A stretch of 64,000 bases of DNA from Amyloporia xantha (GCA_036971615.1 JAYKKR010000044.1:1-64000); one strand, 5' to 3'. Numbered from the stretch's first letter, positions 36,051 to 47,200 are shown. The notes: generated by a model not told the origin, from the letters alone. Numbers and translations are program-made.

Positions 36051-36508
36051 GCCCTTCTCATTTTTGAAGGGTGTTATCGGGCTGCTAAGGACTGCTCCTA
36101 GGGATGGCTGTGGCCATTTCTTATTTTTCGTTTTCCAGATTTTCTTTGCTAGTTCCCAGACCTCCTCTTGACCGGGGCCTCACATTCCAATAGGATTAGT
36201 GTTGCCACAACTCGGCAAGCCGGCAGCCGGCTGCCACAGTTGCGGTTTCTTCATTGCTATAGCTTAATATGGAAACTGAGCTGGCATTCTCAGCTTACTC
36301 TAGCTGTCGGAGTTAGCTCAGGTTGATGGAGCCGCATGCCGGCCTGCAGCTGACTCAAGTCGGCTTGAGTTCATTCCAGTCGATTGAAGAATCACACATG
36401 CTGTGGCACGAGATTACCTAGGGCTGCGTACGAGAATAGCACCTTTATCAAGTAATATTGTAACTATATATTGACAATATTCACTCGATTTTGTCCACTA
36501 CATGTTGA
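36051..36508. other. Remnant sequence with a GC-rich palindrome
   Basis: The first part may be the interior of the putative LTR element. At 36213-36257 the sequence ttgccacaactcggcaagcc... carries the palindrome GCCGGCAGCCGGC, and a related gtgccac appears inverted near 36408. It may be a small foldback element; there is no gene. Confidence 0.35.
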
Positions 36509-37544
36509 TTAAGAAGGCACTTCCTTGCCGTGCCGCTTGAGGGCGGCGCTATCGCCACAAAGACTTGAGGTGGACACCATTGTACAAAACCTGATGCTGC
36601 GAACTGGAATGCAGAGAGGAACAGTGATGTAGGCGCAAGGTCCAGCACTGTGGGTGTCCAAGAGGCACGACATCAAGATATAATGTTGGAAAATGAAACC
36701 TACCGGCTCACTAGAACTCGGCGAAGGGTATGGACATCCCGTGCCGATGCATAGGACTCCTTCGGTGCAACAATGACTGCGTCTTGCCTTAAGAATGCAT
36801 GGACTGAAGTAGCGACAGTGGTCACCTGAGGAAGAGTGGGGATCCTGAATATGAGTGCTAGTAAATGCGCGCAAGCTGGGAGTGTTGCCTTCCCCACGAA
36901 CCACGGTACTCCTAAGATCACTGAGCTGCTTGTACGCTATAGCATTTGTAGGCTGATCTTTGTCTTCTTCCTCCAAGCCGTGTTCCTCTTCGATGTTAGG
37001 GACATTGCGCAATGATCTCGGTATTGCACGCTGCTGCGACTGGGTGACGGTTGTGCGTCTGTGGTATGTCTTCGCTTAAATGGAAAAGATTGAGGAGTAC
37101 CAAACGACTGTTGTCGTTTTTCAGGTAATACTAGGGGCACGTTGGAGCTAGATGGCTGATTCTTCCAAGAGAAGTCCTTGTGAGAGCTGGGTGATGGTGT
37201 TGATGCTCGAGTGGAATCATAAAATAGAACATTGTTACCTGGTCGACTTCCATTGGCGCAGGGTGCTGGAGAACCTGCGAGAAGACACTTCAATAGTGTT
37301 AGAACTTTGACGCATTGCAAGAATGTACACGGGGTGTAATTTTCTTCAACTCTTCAACTCCAGCTTGAGAACCTTGAGATCGATAAGTAGTCTTCCGTAT
37401 GCAGGCAGGACCGCACAGAGAGTGGGTGTCGGTTACGTGGATAGGATGTCTTGGACAGTGGGCCGGAGCCGCAAGAATGAACATGGATCTTCCGGAGTCT
37501 ACGCCGCTCAATGTCTTGCTGTCGAGGCGCTCCATACTTGCCAC
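36509..37544 (-). CDS. Possible multi-exon gene of unknown function
   Basis: The minus strand has an open frame starting ATG at 37544 (MASMERLDSKTLSGVDSGR), a credible 51-bp intron with donor GTGTAC and acceptor CGCAG near 37265-37320 joining in frame to SPAPCANGSRPGNN, and further Ser/Pro-rich and basic sequence (PFKRRHTTDAQPSPSR). Around 37030 the frame that looks coding switches to one with NIEEEHGLEEEDKDQP, but no ordinary intron accounts for this. No domain is recognised. It may be a decayed gene left of the large element that starts at 37737. Confidence 0.3.
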
Positions 37545-37736
37545 TTTGAAGAGCTACACTGGCTGTTATGCGAAGAGACCCGGATCTAATGTGCGCAGCG
37601 AGACTGCAATCAGCGCAAATTCATGTCAAGTACTACGCAATGTATACTGGCCTCTTAGTTGTTTGTTAATAGTCGTCCTGATAGTGTGGTGAGGATAACT
37701 CCTCCTTCACCTTGTACAACTTTATCTACAGTAAAA
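37545..37736. other. Left flank of the large element, with GTAAAA target site
   Basis: This is short intergenic sequence. The last bases before the element read acagtaaaa (gtaaaa at 37731-37736); gtaaaa recurs immediately after the right end at 43990-43995. Confidence 0.45.
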
Positions 37737-37844
37737 TGAGCCCATTCAGTCATTATAGCCTACTCTATAGGGAGAGATATGGGTAAAATCTTTATTACTT
37801 AGTAAGGAGAGCGGATGTCGGCCGACGCCATCGCTATAGCCTGC

Positions 37845-38115
37845 AGTGCAGGGTCGGCCGAGGGCTATAATATAGCCTGTAGACACGGCGCAGCCGAGTG
37901 CGCCATATTTCCGTGGTATATTATCGCCTTCCAGTAGTGTCAGCCGAGGGCTATAATATAGCCTGTAGACACGGCGCGGCCGAGTGCGCCATATTTCCGT
38001 GGTATATTCTCGCCTTCAAGTAGTGTCAGCCGAGAGGGTATAATATAGCCTGTAGATACGGCGCGGCCGAGTGCGCCATATTATTGTGGTATATTCTCGC
38101 CTTGAAGTAGTATAT
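37845..38115. repeat. Three tandem 85-90-bp subterminal repeats of X1, left side
   Basis: Each unit runs from cagccgag or cggccgag through ggctataatatagcctgtag, a cggcgc.gccgagtgcgccatat block and gtggtatatt to cgccttcaagtagt. Two to three inverted counterparts lie at 43670-43900, and similar ones at 54240-54490. Arrays of this kind just inside element ends often bind the transposase; that role here is inference. Confidence 0.7.
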
Positions 38116-38494
38116 TCCGTCCTATTGTTTCCTTTTCTACGCTTTAATTAGATGCATTTCAATAAATCTCATGCTGTATGTATAATAATAATAATGCCTT
38201 GCTCAGTGAAGTACGCCGTAAATGGCTGGAAATGAGACAACTCCTGGTCCTGCGCGTAGCGCCCTTCATCCATGGCGGTGGGGTCCTTGGAGAATCCTAC
38301 GTAGTGGTGGTACTTGCCATGGTGGTCTGGCAGCCACACATTGACTTGGTCAGTTGATTGCGCCGTCCAGAAATGAGTGAAGCCGACTTACATTTTACCT
38401 CGCCTGGCCTGAGCCCAAGCTGCGCCGGCGATCGCTCGAGCCACTGGCCTCTGCCTCCTGGAGAGGACAGTCCGCGTGCTCCTTGCCCTTCCCT

Positions 38495-40068
38495 TTAGCC
38501 ACCGCTGGAGGTGGCTTCCCAACCCACGCCTTCAGCGAGCTGAGCGACGTCTTCGGGAGCGGCGCTATTGGGCGGGACGCAGCGGCATCGCAAGTCGCTG
38601 ACGCCACCCGCAGCTGGCTGTCCACCTCCCGCGTCGTCCTTTGCATCGACATCCGCGCTACCCGCCTTGCCATCGTCCTTTTCCCCTTCTTCTTCATCCA
38701 CATCCATCTCATCGCTCACCTTCGATTCCGAACCCTTCGCCGCCGCTTTGCCCCGCTTGCCTCTATCCTCCACAAACTCCTTCCTCTCCTCGTCCTAGCG
38801 CGGTGGAGGAGGCTTGATGCTATCGGCGAGGCTGTTCTTGATGACGTCCTGATACTTGCTTGCCAGGACAGCACCATAGGGGCCCCTGATCTGATTGCCG
38901 CTCAGGTTGTGTGGCGCGATCGAGCATCCTATCTTGCGCTTCAGGCAGCGCATGCAACGCCGACCGTCCAAGACAGCAAGCCTGCACTCAGCTTTGGCCT
39001 TGGCGCAATTTCCGCAAGGCATCGCTTGAAGGCATGTCAGTCAGCATCGCTGGCCGCGCATCCGGTAAACGTACTCACCGAGACAAATGTCTCCATCTCC
39101 TCCATCTCCTCACTCTCGCCTTGAGTGTCCTCGTCCATGTCGTCATCTTCGGGCGCCGGCGAGGCCTTCGCCTTTCCCTTTCCCTTCCCCGTCGACGATC
39201 CCGCCTTCGCCTTCGACCGCGTCTGCCTGGCGTCATCATCCTTTCCCGCAGGAGACTTGCGCGATGAAGCCTTCTCGTTCGTCTTCGACGTTGATGGCCC
39301 CGCCTTCGTCTTCGTCCGCGGCTCAGACTAGTTCCCGGCTTCGTTGTTGCAGCCCCTCCGTGCCGTGGCTTCTTTGTTACTGGTGCAGCGATGACGACAC
39401 CCTCATTGCCGTCCGTCGCTGGTGTTGTTCCCTTTGACCTTCTAGAGGCCGCCCCTGTGTCGTCATCCGCCCCCTTCTTCACCACTTTCCCTCGACTCCC
39501 GCCTGCCTCTGCCTCCTCCGTCACCCCACTTGGCCCCGCAACTGCATCCCCACCCAGCGCAACCTCGCTCGTACGCTTGCGCAACAGCGCTGCTGAGCCG
39601 TTAGTGATGACGTGGCATAGGGTTTCGCAGTGCACTCACCTTTCCACCAAAGGTTTCCCCCGAGGTCTTCGGCAATGTAATCGCCATGCCACACGTATTT
39701 GGAGAGGCCATGGCTTTGAATGGCGGGGTTGTCAACCTTGATGGCGGTCAAGTCCACTCCGCGCTTCTTGTGTGACGCCACCGTGTATTGCGCCATGGTG
39801 CTGACCAACAGCGGCAGCACTTGTAATCCCTCACGGTGTTTTCCCAGCACCTTGATCTTTGCGAAGATCGATTGCTAGAGGCGCCATTATACAGACTCAG
39901 CGCCACATTGCTCACCCTGATTGTGTTACAATCACTTACCACTTCCTCCCAGAAGTTGCTCTCAAACACCTTGTAATTCGTGTCGCGCTTCCCGGGCAGA
40001 AACTTCAGCGCCTCTTCCAGGCGCACTGCGGCGATGATGATGTTGCTGTTGATGCTGGAGGCGGACAT
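38495..40068 (-). pseudogene. Q1: zinc-cluster protein gene with several breaks
   Basis: Exon 1 (40068-39940) begins MSASSINSNIIIAAVRLEEA and ends FESNFWEEV; exon 2 (39856-39640) has VLPLLVSTMAQYTV and SKYVWHGDYIAEDLGGNLWW; exon 3 starts at 39592 with LLRKRTSEVALGG and becomes Lys/Ala-rich and acidic (PAPEDDDMDEDTQGESEE), but only after a frame shift near 39330. After the GTGAGT at 39078 comes CGNCAKAKAEC...CMRCLKRKIGC, with cysteine spacing 2-6-9-2-6, matching a fungal Zn(II)2Cys6 DNA-binding cluster. A TAG at 38795-38797 interrupts the same frame, which otherwise continues to 38495 through acidic sequence (SDEMDVDEEEGEK). It is probably a former nuclear DNA-binding protein. It stands head to head with P1. 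Confidence 0.6.
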
Positions 40069-40329
40069 GGTGGTAGAAGCAAAGCGAGATGGGATTTGAG
40101 AGCTGTGGTGATAGCGGTGGTGGTGGTGGTGGTGGTGGTGGTGGTGGTGGTGGTAGAAGAAGAGACGAAGTCAGACCCACGCGGCGCATCGCGTTGGTTG
40201 ATGGCGGGCGCCTGGCGGAAAGATCCGCGCCTGTTCGATCGGCACCGCACGTGTCGCGCTCATGGGTATATTAGATGCCTCTAGACGAACTTGGCACATT
40301 TCCGCATTCCTTCCGCCTTGCTTTCAACC
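40069..40329. promoter_or_regulatory. Bidirectional promoter of Q1 and P1
   Basis: The two start codons are 261 bp apart. Blocks shared with the P2/Q2 promoter, read in the P direction, are gaagtcaga, ggcgcct..cggaaagatccg, cgatcgg.ac and cacgtgtcgc, followed by atgcctct. CACGTG is the core of bHLH-factor sites. A (GGT)13 run at 40116-40154 is present only here. Confidence 0.6.
40116..40154. repeat. (GGT)13 microsatellite
   Basis: Thirteen perfect GGT triplets lie in the bidirectional promoter, on the Q1 side. The counterpart promoter at 56024-56253 has only ggtggcag at the equivalent place, so the array expanded in this copy. Confidence 0.9.
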
Positions 40330-41883
40330 ATGTCGGAACACGCAGACGAGCTAGGTGAGCACATCATGTAGATATCCTCACACGCCAACCTGCGCTTACT
40401 CCCCTCAGCCCGCCAAATACTAGACTTCAAGTCCTCGCCCATCAGAGGTGATGTCCCTCGCCCAACTCTGGACTTCGACTCCTCGCCCATCAGAGGGGAT
40501 GTTTCTCGCCCAATTCTGGATGTGGTGTCTTCGCCTTCGCCTTCGCCCTCACGCACTCTGCCACCAGCGCGTACGCTTGGCGATTTGTCCACATCGCCAT
40601 CCCCATCCCCGCCGCCGCTCAACTTTCGCTTTGCTATGTCGCCAACGCCTGACCTTGCCAACGTTCAGGGGGGATCTGCACAACGTAGCACTCCTCTCGA
40701 TATGCCGCCACCGCCGTCCGCGCCTACTTCAAAAAGACGTGTGGACCTCGTCTTCCCCCAATTAACGTCCCCTCAACTACGTAGGCCCACAATGCAGTCG
40801 GCATCTTCCCAAGATATAGATCTCTTCCGTCCATCGCTCAACATTTCGCCCTCACCGCCGAATACCTCGCTATCAAGACAACCGTTGGATTTCACCTCGC
40901 AATCGCGAATGCAGACCTCACCTTTTAGATCCGCCCTGGACCTTTCGCCATCGCAGGTAAACACCCCGTTGCACCGTCCACAGCTTGACCTGGAGGCATC
41001 TCCAGAGCGAGTGCACAGCGCCCAGCCTACCTTCGAGTCGCCTGTCCCTCATCGTGCACACCTCGACTTGTCGCCATCGCTGTCTCCAGTCCTCCAGCTC
41101 CGCGATCAGCTGGATCTCCCGGCCACTCCATCCCCAGGTATGTCCACACTCATGTTTTTTAACCTATTTGCTACTGAAACTCCATTCCTCTACTATTAAA
41201 GATAGAGGCGCGCCTATGGATGGCGTCGTGGATGGCGGCGTGGACGGCGGCGTGGATGGCGGCGTGGACGGTGGAATGGATGGCGGGATGGACGGCGCAC
41301 TTGATGACGACCTTGCGCATAGCCAAGATGGCGATGTTGACATGGCGGATGAGCGCCTCATCCAACTCAATCGCCAGGTATTTTGCCTCGCTTTCTCTTG
41401 CCTTTGTGTTTGAATACTCATAGACAGTATCTTGACATCATAAATGAGGTGTTGGACGAGCACAACATACCCCGCGGTCCTCTGATAAGTGAAAGCCCTC
41501 CATCGCCTTCATTGTCATGCTGATACCACTCCAGGACTTGGAGGCACACCGTCAGCGGCTCAGAGACCGTGGCCAGGATCTCCCTCGTACCTTCGCCCTC
41601 GCTCCCATTCTGGATCACAACGAGGACATCATTGACTCAAGTAAGTACAGCAAAATTCACCCTTTGACCATACTTAAATATGCAAAGAATTGGAGAATCC
41701 ATACTTTGATGATGGCAGAGGCCACTCCCCCAATAGCGCCATGAACGCCATCGAGATTAAATTCGGTATGACTCTGCGCTCGCAATTTGCCATTCGCTAA
41801 AGAAAACAATAGAAGGTTTTCCTCGTGGAAGCGAAGAAAACTTGATGTTCCTTCAAGTGCAATCCCTGAGCGAGAGGTTATGA
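40330..41883 (+). CDS. P1: Pro/Ser-rich repeat protein with Gly-Asp repeats
   Basis: Seven exons can be followed: 40330-40354, 40409-41137, 41202-41377, 41428-41484, 41535-41640, 41688-41765 and 41813-41883, with introns of 47-64 bp. The first 250 residues are built of LDF/LDL-SPS units (for example LDLSPSLSPVLQLRDQLDLP); then comes a VDGG repeat (DGGVDGGVDGG), an acidic stretch and helical segments (LDLEAHRQRLRDRGQ type). The donor after exon 4 reads ATAAGT instead of GTAAGT at 41485; removing the 50-bp interval it would start keeps the frame, whereas reading through ends after 16 codons, so P1 may be damaged. A related first half is encoded by P2. No known domain is recognised. The protein looks disordered, perhaps a partner of the divergent Q product. 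Confidence 0.6.
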
Positions 41884-42030
41884 CGTTGTAAGGAATGGGT
41901 ATGCGCTACCCTATGAACGGACGGTAGGGCAGAACGAGACAGCGGAACGGAGGAGATGCGATCACGCGGGACAAAGGAGCTCGGCGGAAGCAAGCATGGC
42001 ATTCGAACGGAACGACTACAGGACGGAACG

Positions 42031-42822
42031 CTAATCTACGGCGATGGGAGCGTCGGGCCCTTCCCCACCGACGTCAGAGAACGAGCGGTGGCGCGGGGGA
42101 TGATAAATAGTCTCCCGGTGGTAACGGAAATCCTCCTCCGCAGGGGTACGGGCCCGCGAGGGACCTCCCTCCCGACGTCCTCCCCTCCCTCCCAGAGCAT
42201 GAGCGGCAACATGGATCGAGTGCTCTAGGTCTTCGAACGCCCGCGGATAGGGACGCATACGGTCCAAAGTGTCCGAGAACTGGCGGGCGACAAGTTCGAG
42301 CCGTTCTAAAGCTTCATCGGTACGTTCCTCGGCGATGCGGGGAGGGGTCCAGAAGGCCTCTTCCGTGTACAACGGGAGGGGAGGCGGAGTACCAGCTTCG
42401 TCCCGCTGCGCATTGGAACGAACCTCGTCGGGGCTCCAGGCGATCCCAGGATAGGGGACTGCACCGTGATGGCTCAGGGAGGAGCGGAAGATCGAGTCGA
42501 TGTAGTGGACGAGCTCGCGGAGGGTGACGAAGGCAGTGAGCGGAGGGAGCGTGAGGTTCCCCAGCGGCTATGGCTTGGGCTCGAGCTTCATAGGCAAGGC
42601 GCTGCGGGACGGGACGTGAGGGGAAGGAAAGAGAAGTAAAAGAGAAGGTGGACAAACCAGCAGCCAGCGCACTCCGTGCGCCCAGGCAAGCCAAGCAGCC
42701 GGATCGGAAGGGCGGAATGAAGGCTCAACAACGCACTCAGCGCGAAGCACGTCTACGAGGAGGAGGTAGCGGCGGACGTGGAGGGAACCGATGGGGTCGG
42801 TGGGTTCGGCAGGCTCAGACAT
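42031..42822 (-). CDS. R: hypothetical protein inside element X1
   Basis: The frame begins MSEPAEPTDPIGSLHVRRYL and includes PSFRPSDPAAWLAWAHG; a second block in a compatible frame runs LTAFVTLRELVHYIDSIF, PYPGIAWSPDEVRSNAQRD, AFWTPPRIAEERTDEALERL and ends PDAPIAVD at 42031. Joining them requires an intron from GTGCGC (about 42673) to CCATAG (about 42567), or else one or two frame shifts; both readings are possible. A TATATA at about 42958-42966 could be its promoter. No domain is recognised. It lies between P1 and a plus-strand exon, on the opposite strand, and may be an insertion of its own. Confidence 0.45.
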
Positions 42823-43640
42823 GGCGAATGAGGCGAAGGGAGGGAAGAGCGCACGGAAGGAGGATAAGTAAGTCAGGGGAAGAGTCGGAGGGGAGGTAGC
42901 GGGAGGTAGCGGGAGGAAGCGGGAGGGAGAGTGACGTGGCAGCGCACACGGGACGAGGTATATATGAGGAAGGGGGACGAGGCGGAAGGGGCATCTACCA
43001 TCTGGTACAAGCTGCGACTGGGATTTTGACTTTCACGCGACCGGGTTTTCTTGCTCAGCGGAGCTACACTGCGTTTACTTCTACGAGAGGGCGAGCAAGC
43101 GGCTTGACCCATTTTACTGCGACCCGGGATATCTACTGCGTACTTAGGACTGCGACTGCAACTTGACTGGGATAGCACACATAGAGCATCCCCCATATAC
43201 TTACGAGTCTCTAGCTCAATCAATCCTTTTCTCTCTTGCTCATCCTCCGTGCCAGACGCTGCGAACATCTTCACTCTCCTTCCCCTTCGACTCATCGATC
43301 TGTTCCTTCCAGGTGTGCTTATCGCACAGCGGGAGGAGCACCAAGCCTTACAACGTATAGAAGAGGACATTGATGTTGCCAACGCAATCTTGAAGCTCCA
43401 CCAGCCCATCAAATCCTTGCTCACAGCCAAGCCACCGCAGGACGGGACCACTGGGGTTGAAGCCATGATGTGGAATGGCGAGATATAATTTGTTATACAG
43501 TATATACTCCAATGTCGTTGGCATCAAGGACAAAATGTAGTCACAGAATATTGAGTTGCTTTACCAATATACGCGAACACATGACCTGGCGGCACCGATA
43601 CCATGCCATAAAAATACCATCCCAGTGGGCATACCAGGCC
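42823..43640. other. R upstream region and a plus-strand terminal exon
   Basis: A plus-strand exon of about 60 codons ends at 43488 (IAQREEHQALQRIEEDIDVA, then KLHQPIKSLL). It follows a pyrimidine tract and a CCAG acceptor at 43310 and looks coding by its helical, acidic composition. It could be the displaced last exon of P1, whose frame ends in a similar charged helix at 41883, with R and its flanks inserted between. That is inference only. Confidence 0.35.
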
Positions 43641-43989
43641 CATAAGCGCGGCGCGCCATGATGCGCGATATGAATACCACTGCATCCACCATCGGCCGAC
43701 ACTACTTGAAGGCGATAATATACCATGGAAATATGGTGCACTCGGCCGTGCCGTATCTAAAGGCTATATTATACCCTCTCGGCCGACACTACTTGCAGGC
43801 GAGAATATACCACAGAAATATGGCGCCCTCGGCCGCGCCGTATCTACAGGCTATATTATACCCTCTCGGCCGACCCTGCACTGCAGGCTATAGCGATGGC
43901 GTCGGCCGACGTCCGCTCTCCTTACTAAGTAATAAAAATTTCACCCATATCTCTCCCTATAGAGTAGGCTATAGTGACTGTATGGTGTG
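43641..43989. repeat. Right inverted end and subterminal repeats of X1
   Basis: This is the inverted counterpart of 37737-38115. Units contain gtgcactcggcc or cgccctcggcc, gccgtatct...ggctatattata and cggccgac, then ggagagatatgggt in reverse, ending at gtgactgtatggtgtg. Confidence 0.75.
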
Positions 43990-45520
43990 GTAAAACATGC
44001 TTGTAACCGTAATCAATCAAAAACTGAACTCATCAGCCTCCTGCGCAAATCGTCAGCAAAAGGTCAATGAACTGCACAATATAAGAGTGACAACATACTG
44101 TAACTCGCATGCTGCAAACGCAGCTCCAAAATTTTGTCTGTGTCAAAATGGAAGTACTCATCCAAACAAATCTGCTTCTCCTGTCATCTCATTTCAAGGT
44201 CCTACTCGTGGAACGCATTGGACACATACTCCCCTCAGCTTTGCGTCCATATAAAGCAAGGCTTGATCCTGACGGTGTCATATTCAGGAATGCAGCGCAG
44301 TGGGAGTACAAACGGTTTGACTGTAGCAACCGGATGTGCTGGGATTGGGATCCTTGAATCGCAGAAGTCAACCGGTGCCCAGAACTCCATTTGCATGTTT
44401 TAATGGTTAATACACTGCAATCAAATTGAGCTGCATACTTACCCGTTCTCTCAGCCCATATCTACCACCTAGTATCTGTCCGGCACCGCAGAGAGGCCAC
44501 CCAGAAGCCTCGCCGGCCAAGTCTGGTCACAAAACAAGGACGGGCCTTCTTCTGATACGCACCGCCCGACGCTTGGGCAAAATGTTTACTATGAAGGATT
44601 AGCTTTATGATAGCAAGGTCTAACGAATGCGATGAGGTCATCGTGGTTGCGGATGGAGTTGAAAGAAGCTGTGTCTTCGTTTAAAGATATCGAAGGTGAC
44701 GAGGAAATATGAGAGCTTGCTTGCGTTGTGTAAGTGTCTTTGTTCGAGATGTCAGAAGTCACGAGAAAGGATTAACGGCTGGTTGGCAAGCATTTCTTTG
44801 GGCAAGGAAAATATCAGTAGCAGTACCGCTGTATTTAGATTGAAGACTTACCATCGCATCAGAAACGACCAGTCAGATTCAATAGATTCAATAAGCTTAC
44901 CACTGTTGAAATGAATGACGAACAGATTGCTGTATTGTGAAACACTGTGTTTCACATTGCACAAAACACCTATGTAAAGCTAACGATAATACATGATGAG
45001 ATATAGCAAGTCCTATAATGGAAATACGTGTGGGACAAGAGGAGCATGACCAGCCACGTCGTAGAAAGTTTGTACATAGAACTGTACGAGCTTCTTTTCC
45101 CTGTCATGCAACAATGCATCCGCACATGTAGATACAAAGACTCCCCTGCAAATATCACCTGGTACGTGTGGCCATCTGCATACAACTTTGCGAAAGGCTT
45201 CGAGATTACTTAATCAATCACGAATATGCTCTGTGGCAAAATCGGTGTGCGATGTTGGAAGCCGAAGTACGAGCATACGATGATATCGTTGGTCAAATAC
45301 TTTTGTGAGAAGGTCCTCGCGCGTGAAATCCAGATCCCGCAAATGCTTCGCAATCGGATTGACTGACGGCACAAGGTAATTGTCCAACGCCCACAGCTCG
45401 AAGTGGAATCCTATCTCGAAGAGCACACCATACCGTCTTTGTCAGTTATAGTGGATAATCTTCTTTACACTTTGTACACTTTTTTGTCTAATCTACCCCA
45501 TACCTGAGTGCTTCACACTC
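43990..45520. other. Between the large elements; no supported gene
   Basis: Short frames only. The minus frame 45426-45214 (FHFELWALDNYLVPSVNPIA and following) has a protein-like composition but no recognised family. No element ends were found except those noted at the borders. Confidence 0.35.
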
Positions 45521-45652
45521 TTTAATCCTCTGGATTATCCCAAGATTTCCCCCACTGTTAGGCTACCTTCATTATGCCGGATCATCCAGAGGATAAGCCT
45601 GAGAATAATACAGAAGATTATCTAGAAGATAATCCAGAGGATTATCAAAAGA
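45521..45652. repeat. Small foldback with GATAATCC/GGATTATC ends
   Basis: AATCCTCTGGATTATC at the left and GATAATCCAGAGGATTATC at the right are inverted copies; each is itself nearly palindromic. In between, agaagattatctagaagataatcc repeats the same word. A miniature foldback element is likely. Confidence 0.5.
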
Positions 45653-45664
45653 AATCAATTATGA

Positions 45665-45750
45665 CAGCAGCAGGGATTGAGCGCCAGAATTCCCACACTT
45701 CCATAATAGGCAAGTAGGCAGGCAACCTAACCACTACACCATAAGTCCTT
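45665..45750 (-). ncRNA. tRNA-like / SINE-type pol III promoter segment
   Basis: On the minus strand TGGTGTAGTGGTTAGG (45726-45741) matches a tRNA A box, and CGCTCAATCCC (about 45673-45683) matches the B box at 9 of 11 positions, about 45 bp apart. The anticodon arm does not fold convincingly, so this is not called a functional tRNA; a tRNA-derived SINE head is more likely. Confidence 0.4.
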
Positions 45751-45824
45751 GTATATAGGTCTAAGGTTTAGTCAATATATACTATAGTCTCCCCAAGGGA
45801 TGCTATATATCTGGACTTCAACAA

Positions 45825-45945
45825 ATTTCGACTTTTTGGCTGTTTCTGTATTGAGCCATATACAGCTGGATTAGATTTTATAAAAGAAGAGCTAATCCAG
45901 CTTCTTTACTTAGCTTAATCCAGAAGTTTTTGAGCCGAAATGTTC
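45825..45945. repeat. Hairpin-rich miniature element
   Basis: The outer ends aaatttcgactttttggc and ttttgagccgaaatgtt are imperfect inverted repeats. Inside, agctggattag (45857) and ctaatccagct (45891) form an 11-bp perfect stem. This fits a MITE-like remnant. Confidence 0.45.
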
Positions 45946-46208
45946 ACTTGGTAGTGCGCACCTCTAGGAGCCCTTGTAGCTACTTGTTGCCCCTGTATCT
46001 CGACAACTACAATTTATTTTAACATAATTCTTGAATCAATACATTCTGTCAGAGTCCCAAAAGTGAGCCCCAGCAAAAGAAACTGCCGCTGTGTGCGTGT
46101 GCATGCATCCGAAAGATGATCGCCGCGCAGCCACCTTCTGCGCACGACTTCTTCGCTTCTACTGCTATCATACATAATCTGCCCTACTATATCTCATAAT
46201 TCCATGAT

Positions 46209-47200
46209 TCAGCGCCGCACTGGATGCACCAGAGTCTGAATCACAGTACCAAAGTGCTTGTAATCTGCCAGCAGCTGTTCAATTGTCCGTCTCTTGCAGC
46301 CAATGTAGCGAGAAATGGATGAGATATCGGTTGAGGGGTCCCCTTTCGAGTCGTCATCATCACCATCCTCAATGATCCCGTCCGTCTGATCGCCGGACTC
46401 GACCTTGTCGAGAACCTCCATCTTGATGTTGTGCTCTTCGTGTGACCAGAAGCCCATGGCATAGACCTTCTTGCCACTCCAGCCCATGCCTCGCAGGCAC
46501 CAGTCCTCGGCCAGCGGCTTGGATCCGCTTGTCAACAACGGCGCGCCATCGCCACACTCCTTCTGAAACTCGCGGTACATGATCCGACGGGGTACGCTCT
46601 CGAGGAACTTCGCAAGAACGTTCCACGGGATAGCGCGCTCCAATATCGCAAGCGCGTGGCTGTCCTTCAGCGTGGTGGCGAGGAATGTAAGGAAGATGGT
46701 GATGTATGGGTTGAGGGTCGAGTGTGCGAATGGTGATGATTTTCGCATCGGCTTCTCGAGGACGTGGGCGAGCATTGAGAACGCGAGCTGCATACCTGTC
46801 AACAGCGCCGGGGAAGCGCGGGCTTGCTCGGGGATGGGATGGTGTCAGAGAGCATGGGGGAAGACTTGTGATGTGCGCATAGCGCCTCGGGAGGCACATC
46901 TTCATCATCAATGTCCATCCTCTTCTCATCATCCTCCGCCTTCTTTGCCATTAACTTCACTCGTCCAGCTGCGGCGTTCGCCACTATCGGGCTGACGCTC
47001 GCCTTGCCGATGTGTGCTTCTCGACCTCCGATACCGGAGATGCGCCTGAGGACAGCGTTTGGCCGACCATATTCCAAGACGGCGCACAGGTTCACGACAG
47101 CCATCATGATCCAGTCGCGTTCTTGAACAACGGTGCCTTCTAGATACGCCCCATAAGTTAGCATGTGTCCTGGCCAGGCAGTCGGAGCCCATTCAGTCAT
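46209..47200 (-). pseudogene. C-terminal fragment of an EST1/SMG7-like protein
   Basis: The first frame has QERDWIMMAVVNLCAVLEYG and VLRRISGIGG; after a shift near 46830 the second frame has GMQLAFSMLAHVLEKPMRKS, NPYITIFLTFLATTLKD, RAIPWNVLAKFLESVPRR and PLLTSGSKPLAEDWCLRGMG. This series is typical of the DNA/RNA-binding domain of basidiomycete EST1/SMG7 proteins, which act in telomere maintenance and nonsense-mediated decay. The N-terminal TPR part is missing. The apparent ATG at 47200 is created by the end of the neighbouring element, so the gene was cut by that insertion. One base is missing relative to a continuous frame. An intact host copy elsewhere is expected. Confidence 0.65.

Larger units (their letters stand above)
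37737..43989. mobile_element. 6.25-kb element X1 with long inverted subterminal repeats and gene cargo
   Basis: The left end (tgagcccattcagtcattat) and the right end (reverse complement of ctatagtgactgtatggtgtg) are inverted, and similarity continues inward for about 350 bp through ggagagatatgggt and cggccgac. The flanks share gtaaaa, a candidate 6-bp target duplication. Inside are Q1, P1, R and a plus-strand exon, but no transposase. The other system with the same ends is at 47192-54586. The class of element is not assigned. Confidence 0.65.
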
